NCBI GenBank assembly: GCA_934525675.1
Contig: CAKSZH010000001.1
Coordinates: forward strand, 1-64,000
DNA length: 64,000 nucleotides
Direction of reading: 5' to 3'
Source: an uncultured Eubacteriales bacterium
Lineage (GTDB): Bacteria; Bacillota; Clostridia; Oscillospirales; CAG-272
The translations under genes and the position numbers were made by a program. Shown piece by piece: positions 17,578 to 25,260 of the stretch. The notes below the pieces were generated by a model, which was given only the letters and a program-made list of their open reading frames with translations, searched no databases and had not been told where the DNA came from. Positions within the stretch are counted from its first letter, which is position 1. Every line of letters starts with the position of its first letter.

Positions 17578-17624
17578 ACACAAGATGTGGATGGTTATAT
17601 ATTGACAGGCACAGGATATTGTGA
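17578..17624 (+). promoter_or_regulatory. Pair of NrdR-like boxes before the flavoprotein gene
   Basis: GCACAGGATATTGTGA (17609-17624) matches the box in front of nrdD (ACACAAGATATTGTGT) at 13 of 16 positions and lies between the -35 and -10 elements. A poorer copy, ACACAAGATGTGGATG (17578-17593, 11 of 16), starts exactly 31 bases upstream, the spacing usual for paired NrdR sites. Binding by NrdR is inferred from this similarity. Confidence 0.5.
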
Positions 17625-17630
17625 TATATT
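17602..17630 (+). promoter_or_regulatory. Consensus promoter of the flavoprotein operon
   Basis: TTGACA (17602-17607) and TATATT (17625-17630) with a 17-base spacer. The leader to ATG 17787 is about 150 bases. The rest of the gap from the opp terminator (17478-17601) shows no gene. Confidence 0.85.
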
Positions 17631-17786
17631 AAATGCGTTCGGCGATGTTGTTCTGCCCGGTAAAACGGGGAACGGCACGCCGTATTTGTCGGTTTGGAGA
17701 CCGGGGCAGAGCAACCGCTGTCCTTCGTATAAGAACGCCCGATTCTCCGAAAACTATCTTCGGATTTTGTTTTCGGAGGAACGGAT

Positions 17787-18926
17787 ATGTATGATGTAAT
17801 CATTGTTGGTGCGGGAATTGCCGGGCTCAGTGCGGCAATCTACGCAGGACGCGCGGGAGCGCGGGTCCTGCTCCTTGAGGGTGCGCTTGCGGGCGGTGAA
17901 ATGCTGCTGACTGACAAAATCGAGAACTATCCCGGCGCGGAAACTCTTTCCGGCGGTCAGCTTGCGGAAATTCTGTGCAGGCAGGCGGCACAGCTCGGTA
18001 TCCGTCCGGTGGCGGACACCGTTACGGAAGTGCTTGCGGGCAACCCGTTCCGGGTCCATGGGAAAGAGACCTATTCCGGCAAAACGGCGGTGATCGCCGT
18101 CGGTTCCCGGCACCGCACGCTCGACGTTCCGGGTGAAGCGGAGCTTGCGGGACGCGGCGTCTCCTATTGCGCGACCTGTGACGGACCTCTTTACCGGGGG
18201 CGCGAGGTTTGCGTCATCGGCGGCGGAAATTCCGCGGTCAGCGAGGCGCTTCTGCTTTCCGGCTACTGCCGGCAGGTGACGCTTTTGCAGGACCTCCCCG
18301 AACTTACGGCGGAAAAGCGGCTGACCGACCGGCTTGCGGAGTGTAAAAATGTCCGCGTGCTGACTGGTATGCGCGTTCTCGGAATACGCGGTGAGAAAGC
18401 AGTCCGCGGCGTGCTCGCGGCGGAGCGGGGAACGGAGGGCGCATCCGGACGGGGGAGGAAAAACGTTCCCGCGCCTGTACAGGGACCGGCATTTTCGCAG
18501 GCAATCGGAGCGGCTTCTTCGCCAGCGCAGGGATCAGCTTTTCCGCAGACAGGGAAACCGATTCCGACGCAGGCAAGTGAAGCAGTTTCCGTGCCGGCGC
18601 AGGGGTCTTTACCCCGCAAGACGCGGGAAATTCCCGCCGACGGCGTGTTTGTCGCCATCGGTCAGGTGCCCGCGACCGAGCCGTTCCGGTCTCTTTGCAA
18701 AACGGATGAAAACGGGTATATCCTGACCGACGGGTGTTGCGCGACCTCCGCTCCCGGTATCTTTGCCGCTGGCGACTGCCGGAAAAAAGACGTGCGGCAG
18801 TTGGTGACGGCGGCGTCCGACGGCGCGGTGGCTGCGGTTTATGCCTGCCGCTTTGCGAAGGAATGCCCACCGTATAACATTGATTTGAATGATCGGCAAT
18901 TGACCGATGACGGAGTTTTGATATGA
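17787..18926 (+). CDS. Thioredoxin-reductase-like flavoprotein with low-complexity insert
   Basis: A 379-residue pyridine nucleotide-disulfide oxidoreductase. It has the FAD motif IVGAGIAGLSAAIYAGRAGA, the redox pair CATCDG (Cys128, Cys131), the NAD(P) motif VIGGGNSAVSEALLL and the C-terminal FAD motif GIFAAGDCR, in TrxB order. TrxB is normally about 310 residues; here about 70 residues (211-280) form a Pro/Ala/Gln/Gly-rich insert with three PxQG units, in a part of the NAD(P) domain where TrxB has a short loop. The start has a TTCGGAGGA site. Expected function is NAD(P)H-dependent reduction of thioredoxin or a related protein. It overlaps the HAD gene by 4 bases. Confidence 0.85.
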   Translation: MYDVIIVGAGIAGLSAAIYAGRAGARVLLLEGALAGGEMLLTDKIENYPGAETLSGGQLAEILCRQAAQLGIRPVADTVTEVLAGNPFRVHGKETYSGKTAVIAVGSRHRTLDVPGEAELAGRGVSYCATCDGPLYRGREVCVIGGGNSAVSEALLLSGYCRQVTLLQDLPELTAEKRLTDRLAECKNVRVLTGMRVLGIRGEKAVRGVLAAERGTEGASGRGRKNVPAPVQGPAFSQAIGAASSPAQGSAFPQTGKPIPTQASEAVSVPAQGSLPRKTREIPADGVFVAIGQVPATEPFRSLCKTDENGYILTDGCCATSAPGIFAAGDCRKKDVRQLVTAASDGAVAAVYACRFAKECPPYNIDLNDRQLTDDGVLI

Positions 18927-19606
18927 AGTATCAGGCAGTGATTTTTGATCTGGACGGAACCATTCTCAATACGCTGGACGACCTTGCCTCGGCAACCAAC
19001 GCGGTTCTTTCGGAAAACGGATTTCCCGCGCGTACCACAGACGAGGTGCGGCGGTTTGTCGGCAACGGCATCCGCAAACTCATCGAACGCGCGGTCCCCG
19101 CGGGGACGGATGAAGCGACGATCGACCGGCTGTTTGCCCGGTTCAAGGAGTACTACGGCGCGCATTGCGCGGACGCGACCCGTCCCTATGACGGGATCCC
19201 GGCGCTTCTGCGCCGCCTCCGCGCGGACGGATACCGTACCGCCGTGGTTTCCAATAAGGCGGATTTTGCCGTAAAGGAGCTTTGCCGCGATTATTTCCCG
19301 GATCTCTTTGATTCCGTTGCAGGGGAGCGCGAAGGCATCCGCCGCAAGCCCGCGCCGGACACCGTCAACGCAGTGCTCGCCGATTTCGGTCTCTCGCCCG
19401 CGGAAGCCGTGTACATCGGCGATTCGGACGTGGACGTGGAGACTGCGAAAAACGCAGAGATGGACTGCATCGGCGTGGCGTGGGGCTTCCGCGGCGAGAC
19501 GTTTTTGAGAGAACACGGTGCCACGACCGTCGTGTCCGACGCGGAGGAGCTGTACCGGTGTATCTCGGCAGGCGTCGCCGAAAAACGACCTGACGGGGGT
19601 ACATAA
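18923..19606 (+). CDS. HAD hydrolase, phosphoglycolate phosphatase-like
   Basis: A 227-residue HAD enzyme of the Gph/PpaX group. Motif I is FDLDGTILNT (nucleophile Asp in DLDG), motif II is AVVSNK, and motif III/IV is RRKPAP...YIGDSDVDVETA. The cap between motifs I and II is a helical C1 cap, as in phosphoglycolate and pyrophosphate phosphatases. It starts inside the stop of the flavoprotein gene (ATGA), so the two are coupled. The exact substrate cannot be read from sequence. Confidence 0.85.
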   Translation: MKYQAVIFDLDGTILNTLDDLASATNAVLSENGFPARTTDEVRRFVGNGIRKLIERAVPAGTDEATIDRLFARFKEYYGAHCADATRPYDGIPALLRRLRADGYRTAVVSNKADFAVKELCRDYFPDLFDSVAGEREGIRRKPAPDTVNAVLADFGLSPAEAVYIGDSDVDVETAKNAEMDCIGVAWGFRGETFLREHGATTVVSDAEELYRCISAGVAEKRPDGGT

Positions 19607-19610
19607 AAGT

Positions 19611-20360
19611 ATGGATCAGTTTGCAAGAACAACGCTGATTTTCGGCGAAGCGGCAATGGAGCGGCTGCACCGCAGCCGCGTCGCGGTTTTCGGACTCGGC
19701 GGGGTCGGCGGATATGTCGTGGAAGCGTTGGTCAGAAGCGGGGTCGGAACTCTCGATCTTATCGACAACGACCGCGTCAGCCTGACCAACCTGAACCGTC
19801 AGATCATCGCAACGCACGAAACGGTCGGAATGCGCAAGACCGATGCCGCCGAAGCGCGCGCGAAGGCGATTTCTCCCGATGCCGTCATTCACAAACACGA
19901 CTGCTTTTTCCTGCCCGAAACCGCGGGGCAGTTTGATTTTTCCGCCTATGACTATGTAGTGGACGCGATTGACACGGTGGCGGGGAAGATCGGAATCGTC
20001 GCAGCGGCACACGCCGCGGGTACTCCCGTGATTTCCTCCATGGGAACCGGCAACAAGCTGGATCCCGCGCGCCTTCGGATCTCGGATATTTCCGAAACGG
20101 CGGTCTGCCCGCTTGCCAGAGTGATGCGCAGGGAGCTGAGGGCGCGCGGCATCCGCCGCCTCAAGGTCGTCTGGTCGGACGAGGTTCCGTCCGTGCCGGA
20201 TGAGGAGACCATGCGGAATTGTATGCAGGAGGAGGACGTTGCGGTCCGCCGGAGCGTGCCGGGGTCTACCGCGTTCGTGCCGCCTGTTGCGGGACTTCTG
20301 ATCGCAGGGGAGGTCGTGCGTGACCTTTGCGGCGTGCAGTCAAAGGGAGGCGGGATCTGA
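19611..20360 (+). CDS. tcdA: tRNA threonylcarbamoyladenosine dehydratase (TcdA/CsdL family)
   Basis: A 249-residue E1-like ThiF-fold protein beginning MDQFARTTLIFG, with FGLGGVGGYVVEALVRSG as ATP-binding loop and DNDRVSLTNLNRQ, both typical of TcdA. The family cyclises t6A37 of tRNA to ct6A using ATP. The ATG at 19611 is chosen because the protein then begins where the family does. It lies 4 bases after the HAD gene, and its stop overlaps the TtcA-like start by one base (TGATG). Confidence 0.9.
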   Translation: MDQFARTTLIFGEAAMERLHRSRVAVFGLGGVGGYVVEALVRSGVGTLDLIDNDRVSLTNLNRQIIATHETVGMRKTDAAEARAKAISPDAVIHKHDCFFLPETAGQFDFSAYDYVVDAIDTVAGKIGIVAAAHAAGTPVISSMGTGNKLDPARLRISDISETAVCPLARVMRRELRARGIRRLKVVWSDEVPSVPDEETMRNCMQEEDVAVRRSVPGSTAFVPPVAGLLIAGEVVRDLCGVQSKGGGI

Positions 20361-21214
20361 TGGCAAGAAAACCGCTGGAGCCTTACCGCGAGATTGAGCG
20401 GAGCATTATCACGGATTATCGCAAGACCCTGTGGAATCCCTTTATCGCCGCCGTCAAGCGCTATGAACTGATCTCCCCCGGCGACCGCATTGCCGTCTGC
20501 ATTTCGGGGGGCAAGGATTCCATGCTCTTGGCAAAGCTCATGCAGATGCTGCAGCGCATCAGCGAGGTGCCGTTTTCATTGGAATTCCTCGTGATGGATC
20601 CCGGCTACCGCAAGGAGAACCGGAAGAAGATCGAGGACAACGCAGAGCTGCTGCACATCCCGATCCGCGTCTTTGAGTCGCAGATTTTCGACATTGCCAA
20701 TTCGTCCGGCGGCTCGCCGTGCTACCTTTGCGCGAGAATGCGGAGGGGGCACCTGTATGCCAACGCGCAGGCGCTCGGATGCAACAAGATTGCGCTCGGA
20801 CATCATCAGTCCGATGTGATCGAGACAACACTCATGGGCATGATGTACGGCGCGCAGATTCAGGGGATGCTCCCCCGTATCCCGAGCACCAATTTCCCCG
20901 GAATGGAGCTTGTCCGACCGCTTTACTGCATCCGCGAGGAGGACATCATCTCGTGGCGGGATGCGCACGGTCTGGAGTTCATCCGCTGTGCCTGTCGCTT
21001 CACCGAAAACAGTGCCGCGACCGAGGGACTTTCCAAAAGACAGGAGACCAAGGAGCTCATCCGGGAGCTTCGCCGGGTCAACCCGAATATCGAACACAAC
21101 CTTTTCGAGAGTATCCATAACGTTCAGGTCGATACGTTGGTCGGGTACAAGTTGCACGGAGAAGAGCATTCGTTTTTAGAGAAGTTTCACAAAAAAGACC
21201 AAAATTCGCAATAA
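20360..21214 (+). CDS. TtcA-like tRNA 2-thiolation protein (PP-loop ATPase)
   Basis: 284 residues. PP-loop SGGKDSMLLA near residue 50 adenylates the target base; CYLCARMRRG and a downstream CAC give the cysteines that hold an Fe-S cluster in the TtcA/TtuA family. It is annotated as TtcA in most Clostridia, where it may thiolate position 32 or another position of tRNA. Its coupling to tcdA makes this a small tRNA-modification block. The ATG at 20360 overlaps the previous stop; GGGAGGCGGG upstream is a good ribosome-binding site. Confidence 0.85.
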   Translation: MARKPLEPYREIERSIITDYRKTLWNPFIAAVKRYELISPGDRIAVCISGGKDSMLLAKLMQMLQRISEVPFSLEFLVMDPGYRKENRKKIEDNAELLHIPIRVFESQIFDIANSSGGSPCYLCARMRRGHLYANAQALGCNKIALGHHQSDVIETTLMGMMYGAQIQGMLPRIPSTNFPGMELVRPLYCIREEDIISWRDAHGLEFIRCACRFTENSAATEGLSKRQETKELIRELRRVNPNIEHNLFESIHNVQVDTLVGYKLHGEEHSFLEKFHKKDQNSQ

Positions 21215-21229
21215 TGTGACTTTGTCACA
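21215..21229. promoter_or_regulatory. Perfect palindrome TGTGACTTTGTCACA before nrdD
   Basis: Two 6-base arms around TTT, immediately upstream of the first NrdR-like box. It resembles CRP/FNR-type half-sites (TGTGA/TCACA) but with one base less between the arms. It could be an operator or a short 3' hairpin of the tRNA-modification operon. Confidence 0.45.
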
Positions 21230-21278
21230 ACACAAGATATTGTGTATGTGGTACAATAATAAACGCAAGATATTGATC
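21230..21278 (+). promoter_or_regulatory. Paired NrdR-like boxes of the nrdDG operon
   Basis: ACACAAGATATTGTGT (21230-21245) and ACGCAAGATATTGATC (21263-21278) share the core CAAGATATTG and start 33 bases apart, about three helical turns. They flank the -10 element. This is the usual arrangement for repression by NrdR, which controls ribonucleotide reductase genes in most bacteria. Confidence 0.75.
21249..21257 (+). promoter_or_regulatory. Extended -10 promoter of nrdD
   Basis: TGG followed by TACAAT (21252-21257) forms an extended -10 element; no good -35 box is present at 17 bases. It lies between the two NrdR-like boxes. Confidence 0.6.
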
Positions 21279-21294
21279 GGAGGACGAAAAGGAC

Positions 21295-23481
21295 ATGAAA
21301 ATTATCAAGCGCAACGGCTCGGAGGCAACGTTTGACCGGCAGAAGATCGTACACGCGATCCGTAAGGCAAATGAGGCAACCGAAGGGAAGCCGGAGCTTT
21401 CGGAGCGTCAGATCGAATACATTTCCCTCGTGATCGAGGATTACTGCCGCGATATCGGCAGAGCGCTCTCGGTCGAGGAAATTCAGGAGTTGGTGGAGAC
21501 CAACATCATCAAGCAGGACGCGCCGGAGACCGCAAAGCGTTACATCCGTTACCGCTATAACCGTAGCCTTGCGCGTATCGCCAACACCACGGACAGCCAG
21601 ATCCTGTCCCTGATCGAATGTAACAACGAGGAGGTCAAGCAGGAGAATTCCAACAAGAATCCGACCGTCAACAGCGTGCAGCGCGACTACATGGCGGGCG
21701 AGGTCTCCAAGGACCTGACCAAGCGTATCCTGCTTCCCCATGACATTGTGGAGGCGCACGAGGAGGGGATCATCCACTTCCACGACGCGGACTATTTCGC
21801 ACAGCATATGCACAACTGTGATCTGGTTAACCTGGAGGATATGCTCCAGAACGGCACGGTCATCAGCGGCACCATGATCGAAAAGCCGCACAGCTTCTCG
21901 ACCGCCTGCAACATTGCGACCCAGATCATCGCGCAGGTCGCGTCCTGCCAGTACGGCGGACAGAGCATTTCGCTCACGCATCTTGCTCCGTTTGTGCAGA
22001 TCTCCCGTGAGAAAATCCGCCGCGACGTAAAGGCGGAAATGGAGGAGCTCGGCGTCGCTCCCGACGAAAAGAAGCTTTCCGACATCGTCGAAAAACGCCT
22101 GCTTGCCGAGATCCAGAGAGGCGTGCAGACCATTCAGTATCAGGTCGTCACGCTCATGACCACCAACGGTCAGGCACCCTTCATCACGGTGTTCATGTAT
22201 CTGAATGAAGCAAAAGACCCGGTGCTCAAGCACGACCTCGCGCTTATTATCGAAGAGGTGCTTCGCCAGAGAATCCAGGGTGTCAAGAACGAATCGGGTG
22301 TGTATGTCACTCCCGCGTTCCCGAAGCTCATTTATGTGCTGGAAGAGGACAACATCCGGGAGGATTCTCCGTACTGGTATCTGACCGAGCTTGCCGCAAA
22401 ATGCACCGCAAAACGCATGGTGCCGGACTACATTTCCGAAAAGGTCATGCTGCAGCTCAAGGTGGATTCCAACGGAGAAGGGCATTGCTACACCTGCATG
22501 GGCTGCCGTAGCTTCTTAACTCCGTATGTCGATCCCGAAACCGGCAAAGCAAAGTATTACGGCAGATTCAACCAGGGCGTAGTCACGCTCAATCTGGTGG
22601 ATGTAGCCTGCACCGCCTGCAAGGACGGGAAGGATGAGGAGAAGTTCTGGCGGGTGCTTGACGAGCGTCTGGAGCTTTGCCACAAGGCGCTTCAGTGCCG
22701 CCATGAACGTCTCACCGGCACTCTGTCCGACGCGGCGCCGATTCTCTGGCAGTACGGCGCGCTCGCACGGCTCAAGAAGGGCGAGACCATCAATAAGCTG
22801 CTCCACGGCGGTTATTCCACCCTGTCCCTCGGTTACGCGGGATTGTGGGAATGCGTGTACGAGGTAACCGGCAAGAAGCTGACCGAGCCTGCGGGCAAGG
22901 AATTCGGACTTCGTGTCATGGAGAAGCTCAACGAAGCCTGCGCCAAGTGGAAGGCGGCGGAGGATATCCACTATTCGCTCTACGGAACGCCCCTTGAATC
23001 GACCACCTATAAGTTTTCCAAGTGCCTGCAGCGCCGCTTCGGCAAAATCCCCGGCGTGACAGACAAGAATTATATCACCAACTCCTATCACGTTCATGTG
23101 ACCGAGCCGATCGACGCGTTTGACAAGCTCAAGCTGGAATCCGAATTCCAGGCGCTCTCTCCCGGAGGCGCCATCAGCTACGTCGAGGTCCCGAATATGC
23201 AGGATAACATCCCCGCAGTGCTGGAAGTGATGAAGTTCATCTATAATAATATCATGTACGCAGAACTGAACACCAAGAGCGATTACTGCCAGGTGTGCGG
23301 TTATGACGGAGAGATCCGGGTCATCGAGGACGACGGCAAGCTGGTTTGGGAATGCCCCAACTGCCACAACCGTGACCAGACCAAGATGAATGTTGCCCGC
23401 CGTACCTGCGGGTACATCGGGACTCAGTTCTGGAATCAGGGCAGAACCCAGGAGATCAAGGAAAGAGTCCTGCATCTCTGA
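21295..23481 (+). CDS. nrdD: Anaerobic ribonucleoside-triphosphate reductase, class III
   Basis: 728 residues. The N-terminal ATP-cone (MKIIKRNGSEATFDRQKIV) is the allosteric site. The catalytic barrel follows, then a C-terminal zinc site (CQVC and CPNC) and the glycyl-radical motif RRTCGYIGTQFWNQG with Gly706 as the likely radical carrier. It makes deoxynucleotides from ribonucleotides without oxygen, using formate or thioredoxin as reductant depending on subclass. GGAGGACGAAAAGG stands before ATG 21295. The activase gene follows after 141 bases. The presence of this enzyme marks the host as an anaerobe. Confidence 0.97.
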   Translation: MKIIKRNGSEATFDRQKIVHAIRKANEATEGKPELSERQIEYISLVIEDYCRDIGRALSVEEIQELVETNIIKQDAPETAKRYIRYRYNRSLARIANTTDSQILSLIECNNEEVKQENSNKNPTVNSVQRDYMAGEVSKDLTKRILLPHDIVEAHEEGIIHFHDADYFAQHMHNCDLVNLEDMLQNGTVISGTMIEKPHSFSTACNIATQIIAQVASCQYGGQSISLTHLAPFVQISREKIRRDVKAEMEELGVAPDEKKLSDIVEKRLLAEIQRGVQTIQYQVVTLMTTNGQAPFITVFMYLNEAKDPVLKHDLALIIEEVLRQRIQGVKNESGVYVTPAFPKLIYVLEEDNIREDSPYWYLTELAAKCTAKRMVPDYISEKVMLQLKVDSNGEGHCYTCMGCRSFLTPYVDPETGKAKYYGRFNQGVVTLNLVDVACTACKDGKDEEKFWRVLDERLELCHKALQCRHERLTGTLSDAAPILWQYGALARLKKGETINKLLHGGYSTLSLGYAGLWECVYEVTGKKLTEPAGKEFGLRVMEKLNEACAKWKAAEDIHYSLYGTPLESTTYKFSKCLQRRFGKIPGVTDKNYITNSYHVHVTEPIDAFDKLKLESEFQALSPGGAISYVEVPNMQDNIPAVLEVMKFIYNNIMYAELNTKSDYCQVCGYDGEIRVIEDDGKLVWECPNCHNRDQTKMNVARRTCGYIGTQFWNQGRTQEIKERVLHL

Positions 23482-23559
23482 TGCCGGGAGGGCGGGGAAG
23501 TGCCCGGTTTTCCTGCTTGGATACGACATTTCCCGAGGCATCGTCGGCAAACAAAAAAG

Positions 23560-23594
23560 GTCGGGCTGTACGCGTTTTTGCGCGACAGCCCGAC
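23560..23594. terminator. Hairpin between nrdD and nrdG
   Basis: GTCGGGCTGT (23560-23569) pairs with ACAGCCCGAC (23585-23594), and an inner CGCG pair extends the stem. No T run follows on the plus strand; a run of A lies before it, so it would be an intrinsic terminator only for minus-strand transcripts. On the plus strand it probably sets the nrdD/nrdG message ratio. Confidence 0.6.
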
Positions 23595-23622
23595 TTGATT
23601 CCGGAGAAAACGGAGGAATATC

Positions 23623-24144
23623 ATGAATTACGGAGCCATCAAAAAATTTGATATTGCGGACGGACCCGGCGTGCGTGTCTCGCTGTTTGTGTCGGGCTGT
23701 ACCCACCACTGCCGCGAGTGCTTTCAGCCGGAGACCTGGAATTTCGATTACGGTCAGCCGTTTACAGAGGAGACCGAGCAAGAATTGTTCGAGGCGCTTG
23801 ACAGGGAATATATCTGCGGGCTGACGTTGCTCGGCGGGGAACCGTTTGAGCCGCAGAATCAGCGGGTGTTGGTTCCGTTTCTCCGTCGGGTAAAAGAGAG
23901 ATTTCCGGAGAAAAGCATCTGGAGCTACACCGGCTACACGCTGGAGACCGACCTGCTGTCGCCGAGCCGCGCAAGATGCGAGGTGACGGACGAAATGCTC
24001 TCCATGCTGGACGTTCTGGTGGATGGGGAATTCGTGCTTGAGAAAAAGAACATCCGACTGCGGTTCCGCGGATCGGAAAATCAGCGGCTGATCGATTTGA
24101 AGAAAACGCTCGCAACGGGAAATACGGTTCTTTGGGATGCCTGA
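23623..24144 (+). CDS. nrdG: Anaerobic ribonucleotide reductase activating protein
   Basis: A 173-residue radical-SAM enzyme. The cluster motif is CTHHCREC (about residues 26-33), followed by LTLLGGEPFEPQN, the SAM-binding GGE motif. It abstracts a hydrogen from the C-terminal glycine of NrdD to create the catalytic radical. The length is normal for NrdG. The site CGGAGGAA lies before ATG 23623, and the gene is co-transcribed with nrdD. Confidence 0.96.
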   Translation: MNYGAIKKFDIADGPGVRVSLFVSGCTHHCRECFQPETWNFDYGQPFTEETEQELFEALDREYICGLTLLGGEPFEPQNQRVLVPFLRRVKERFPEKSIWSYTGYTLETDLLSPSRARCEVTDEMLSMLDVLVDGEFVLEKKNIRLRFRGSENQRLIDLKKTLATGNTVLWDA

Positions 24145-24177
24145 CCGGAACGGTGTGTTTCTGTTTTTTACAAACTA

Positions 24178-24206
24178 TTGACAATTATCCATCCTTGTGC
24201 TATAAT
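24178..24206 (+). promoter_or_regulatory. Perfect consensus promoter upstream of the pseudopilin cluster
   Basis: TTGACA (24178-24183), 17 bases, TATAAT (24201-24206): both boxes match consensus exactly. Nothing but the small genes at 24302-26991 lies downstream before the next terminator, so it should drive them. Confidence 0.92.
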
Positions 24207-24244
24207 TAATACAATTGTCGGGAGTTGACGCGGATTTTGAATAA

Positions 24245-24298
24245 ATGAGTGAAGATGCGTCGAAAATTCTCGAAAAAGCGTTTGACAAGGAGGAGTAG
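24245..24298 (+). CDS. Possible 17-residue leader peptide
   Basis: ATG 24245 to TAG 24296-24298 encodes MSEDASKILEKAFDKEE, a charged helical peptide. It lies between the consensus promoter and the next gene, and its last codons form the ribosome-binding site of that gene. Its own ribosome-binding site is weak, so translation is uncertain; it may be chance or a remnant. Confidence 0.25.
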   Translation: MSEDASKILEKAFDKEE

Positions 24299-24301
24299 GT
24301 C

Positions 24302-24724
24302 GTGTACAATGCCTTGACAGACAGAAAGACAGGCAGACAGGCGATCTATCTGCGCTCTCCTGTAAAGCGGCTGTTTCCCGCGACCACGGTGCAGGTGTTT
24401 TCTGCATCCCCGGTCATTCTGCCCATCTCACGCTTTCCAAAGCAGGCGTATTTTGTGCCGACAACCTCCCGGGAGAGGGGGACTGCGCCCTTCCGAAGTA
24501 CGTCCCTGCCTTGTTTTATCCATCAGAATATTTTTGCCGCGTCTCCGGTGTTCCCGGGGAAGCGGCTTTTGTCGTTACCGGAGTTCGTTCCCGGGAACGC
24601 CGATTCTGCGGAAGCACAGTCTTGTGTGTTCCCGGAGTCCGCGACCATGCGCACCCGGTCATCCTGCCGCGCTTCGGTCGTGCCGACGCGTTCCGGGTTT
24701 TCTGAAAGCGGGGTGGCGGCATGA
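24302..24724 (+). CDS. Hypothetical protein with strong translation signals
   Basis: 140 codons from GTG 24302. Support comes from AAGGAGG at 24287-24293, at ideal spacing, a perfect promoter about 100 bases upstream, and a stop that overlaps the next start (ATGA). Against it, the predicted protein is rich in Arg, Ser and Pro, has no clear fold or membrane segment, and another frame is also open across 24301-24705 without a start codon. A frameshifted or decaying gene is possible. I do not recognise it. Confidence 0.4.
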   Translation: MYNALTDRKTGRQAIYLRSPVKRLFPATTVQVFSASPVILPISRFPKQAYFVPTTSRERGTAPFRSTSLPCFIHQNIFAASPVFPGKRLLSLPEFVPGNADSAEAQSCVFPESATMRTRSSCRASVVPTRSGFSESGVAA

Positions 24725-25197
24725 GAACTGAATTCCTCGCGCTTTGTATTGTGTATCTTCTTGCCGGCGTCTGCACGATCTGGACCCTGTACCGCAACAA
24801 AATGCCGGTCGCAACCGCCTTTTATACAGTCGCGTTCATCGTGCTTCTGTTCTTTCTGCCCGTTTTTACGGGAAATGACCTGTTCCGGCAGGCTGTGGAG
24901 GAGGAACGGGTGGTGTTCGGTACCTCCGAGGCGGCGAAAAACGCAATCAGTACGGCAATCGGCGTTGCGATTTCCTATCTGAAACTCCCGTTCTTCATCG
25001 CGATCTGCCTGTCCCTGTTTTTGTGCCTGTCCGCCATTTCGGTGGCGGTTACGGCGATCCGCGCGGTCCGGGCATTCCGCCGCGCCCGGAGCATTTACCG
25101 CCGGGTAGGTACGTTTACGGTCAGAAAAATCGGTACCCGTTACCGGGTTCCGAAAATCCATAACTACTGTCATACTTTTTGTCGGTATAACTGTTGA
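24721..25197 (+). CDS. Small membrane protein of unknown function
   Basis: 158 residues with two N-terminal membrane spans (FLALCIVYLLAGVCTIWTLY and ATAFYTVAFIVLLFFLPVFT), a short amphipathic stretch and a third hydrophobic segment (FFIAICLSLFLCLSAISVAV). A strongly basic cytoplasmic tail follows, ending in three cysteines (NYCHTFCRYNC). It is coupled to the preceding frame by ATGA and is followed after 63 bases by the pseudopilin gene. It may assist that protein, but it resembles no pilus assembly factor that I know. Confidence 0.6.
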   Translation: MRTEFLALCIVYLLAGVCTIWTLYRNKMPVATAFYTVAFIVLLFFLPVFTGNDLFRQAVEEERVVFGTSEAAKNAISTAIGVAISYLKLPFFIAICLSLFLCLSAISVAVTAIRAVRAFRRARSIYRRVGTFTVRKIGTRYRVPKIHNYCHTFCRYNC

Positions 25198-25260
25198 TCC
25201 CGGGTGCAACCGGAAGCTTGCAACCCTCAAAATCAACTATTATACGAACAAGGAGTTATT

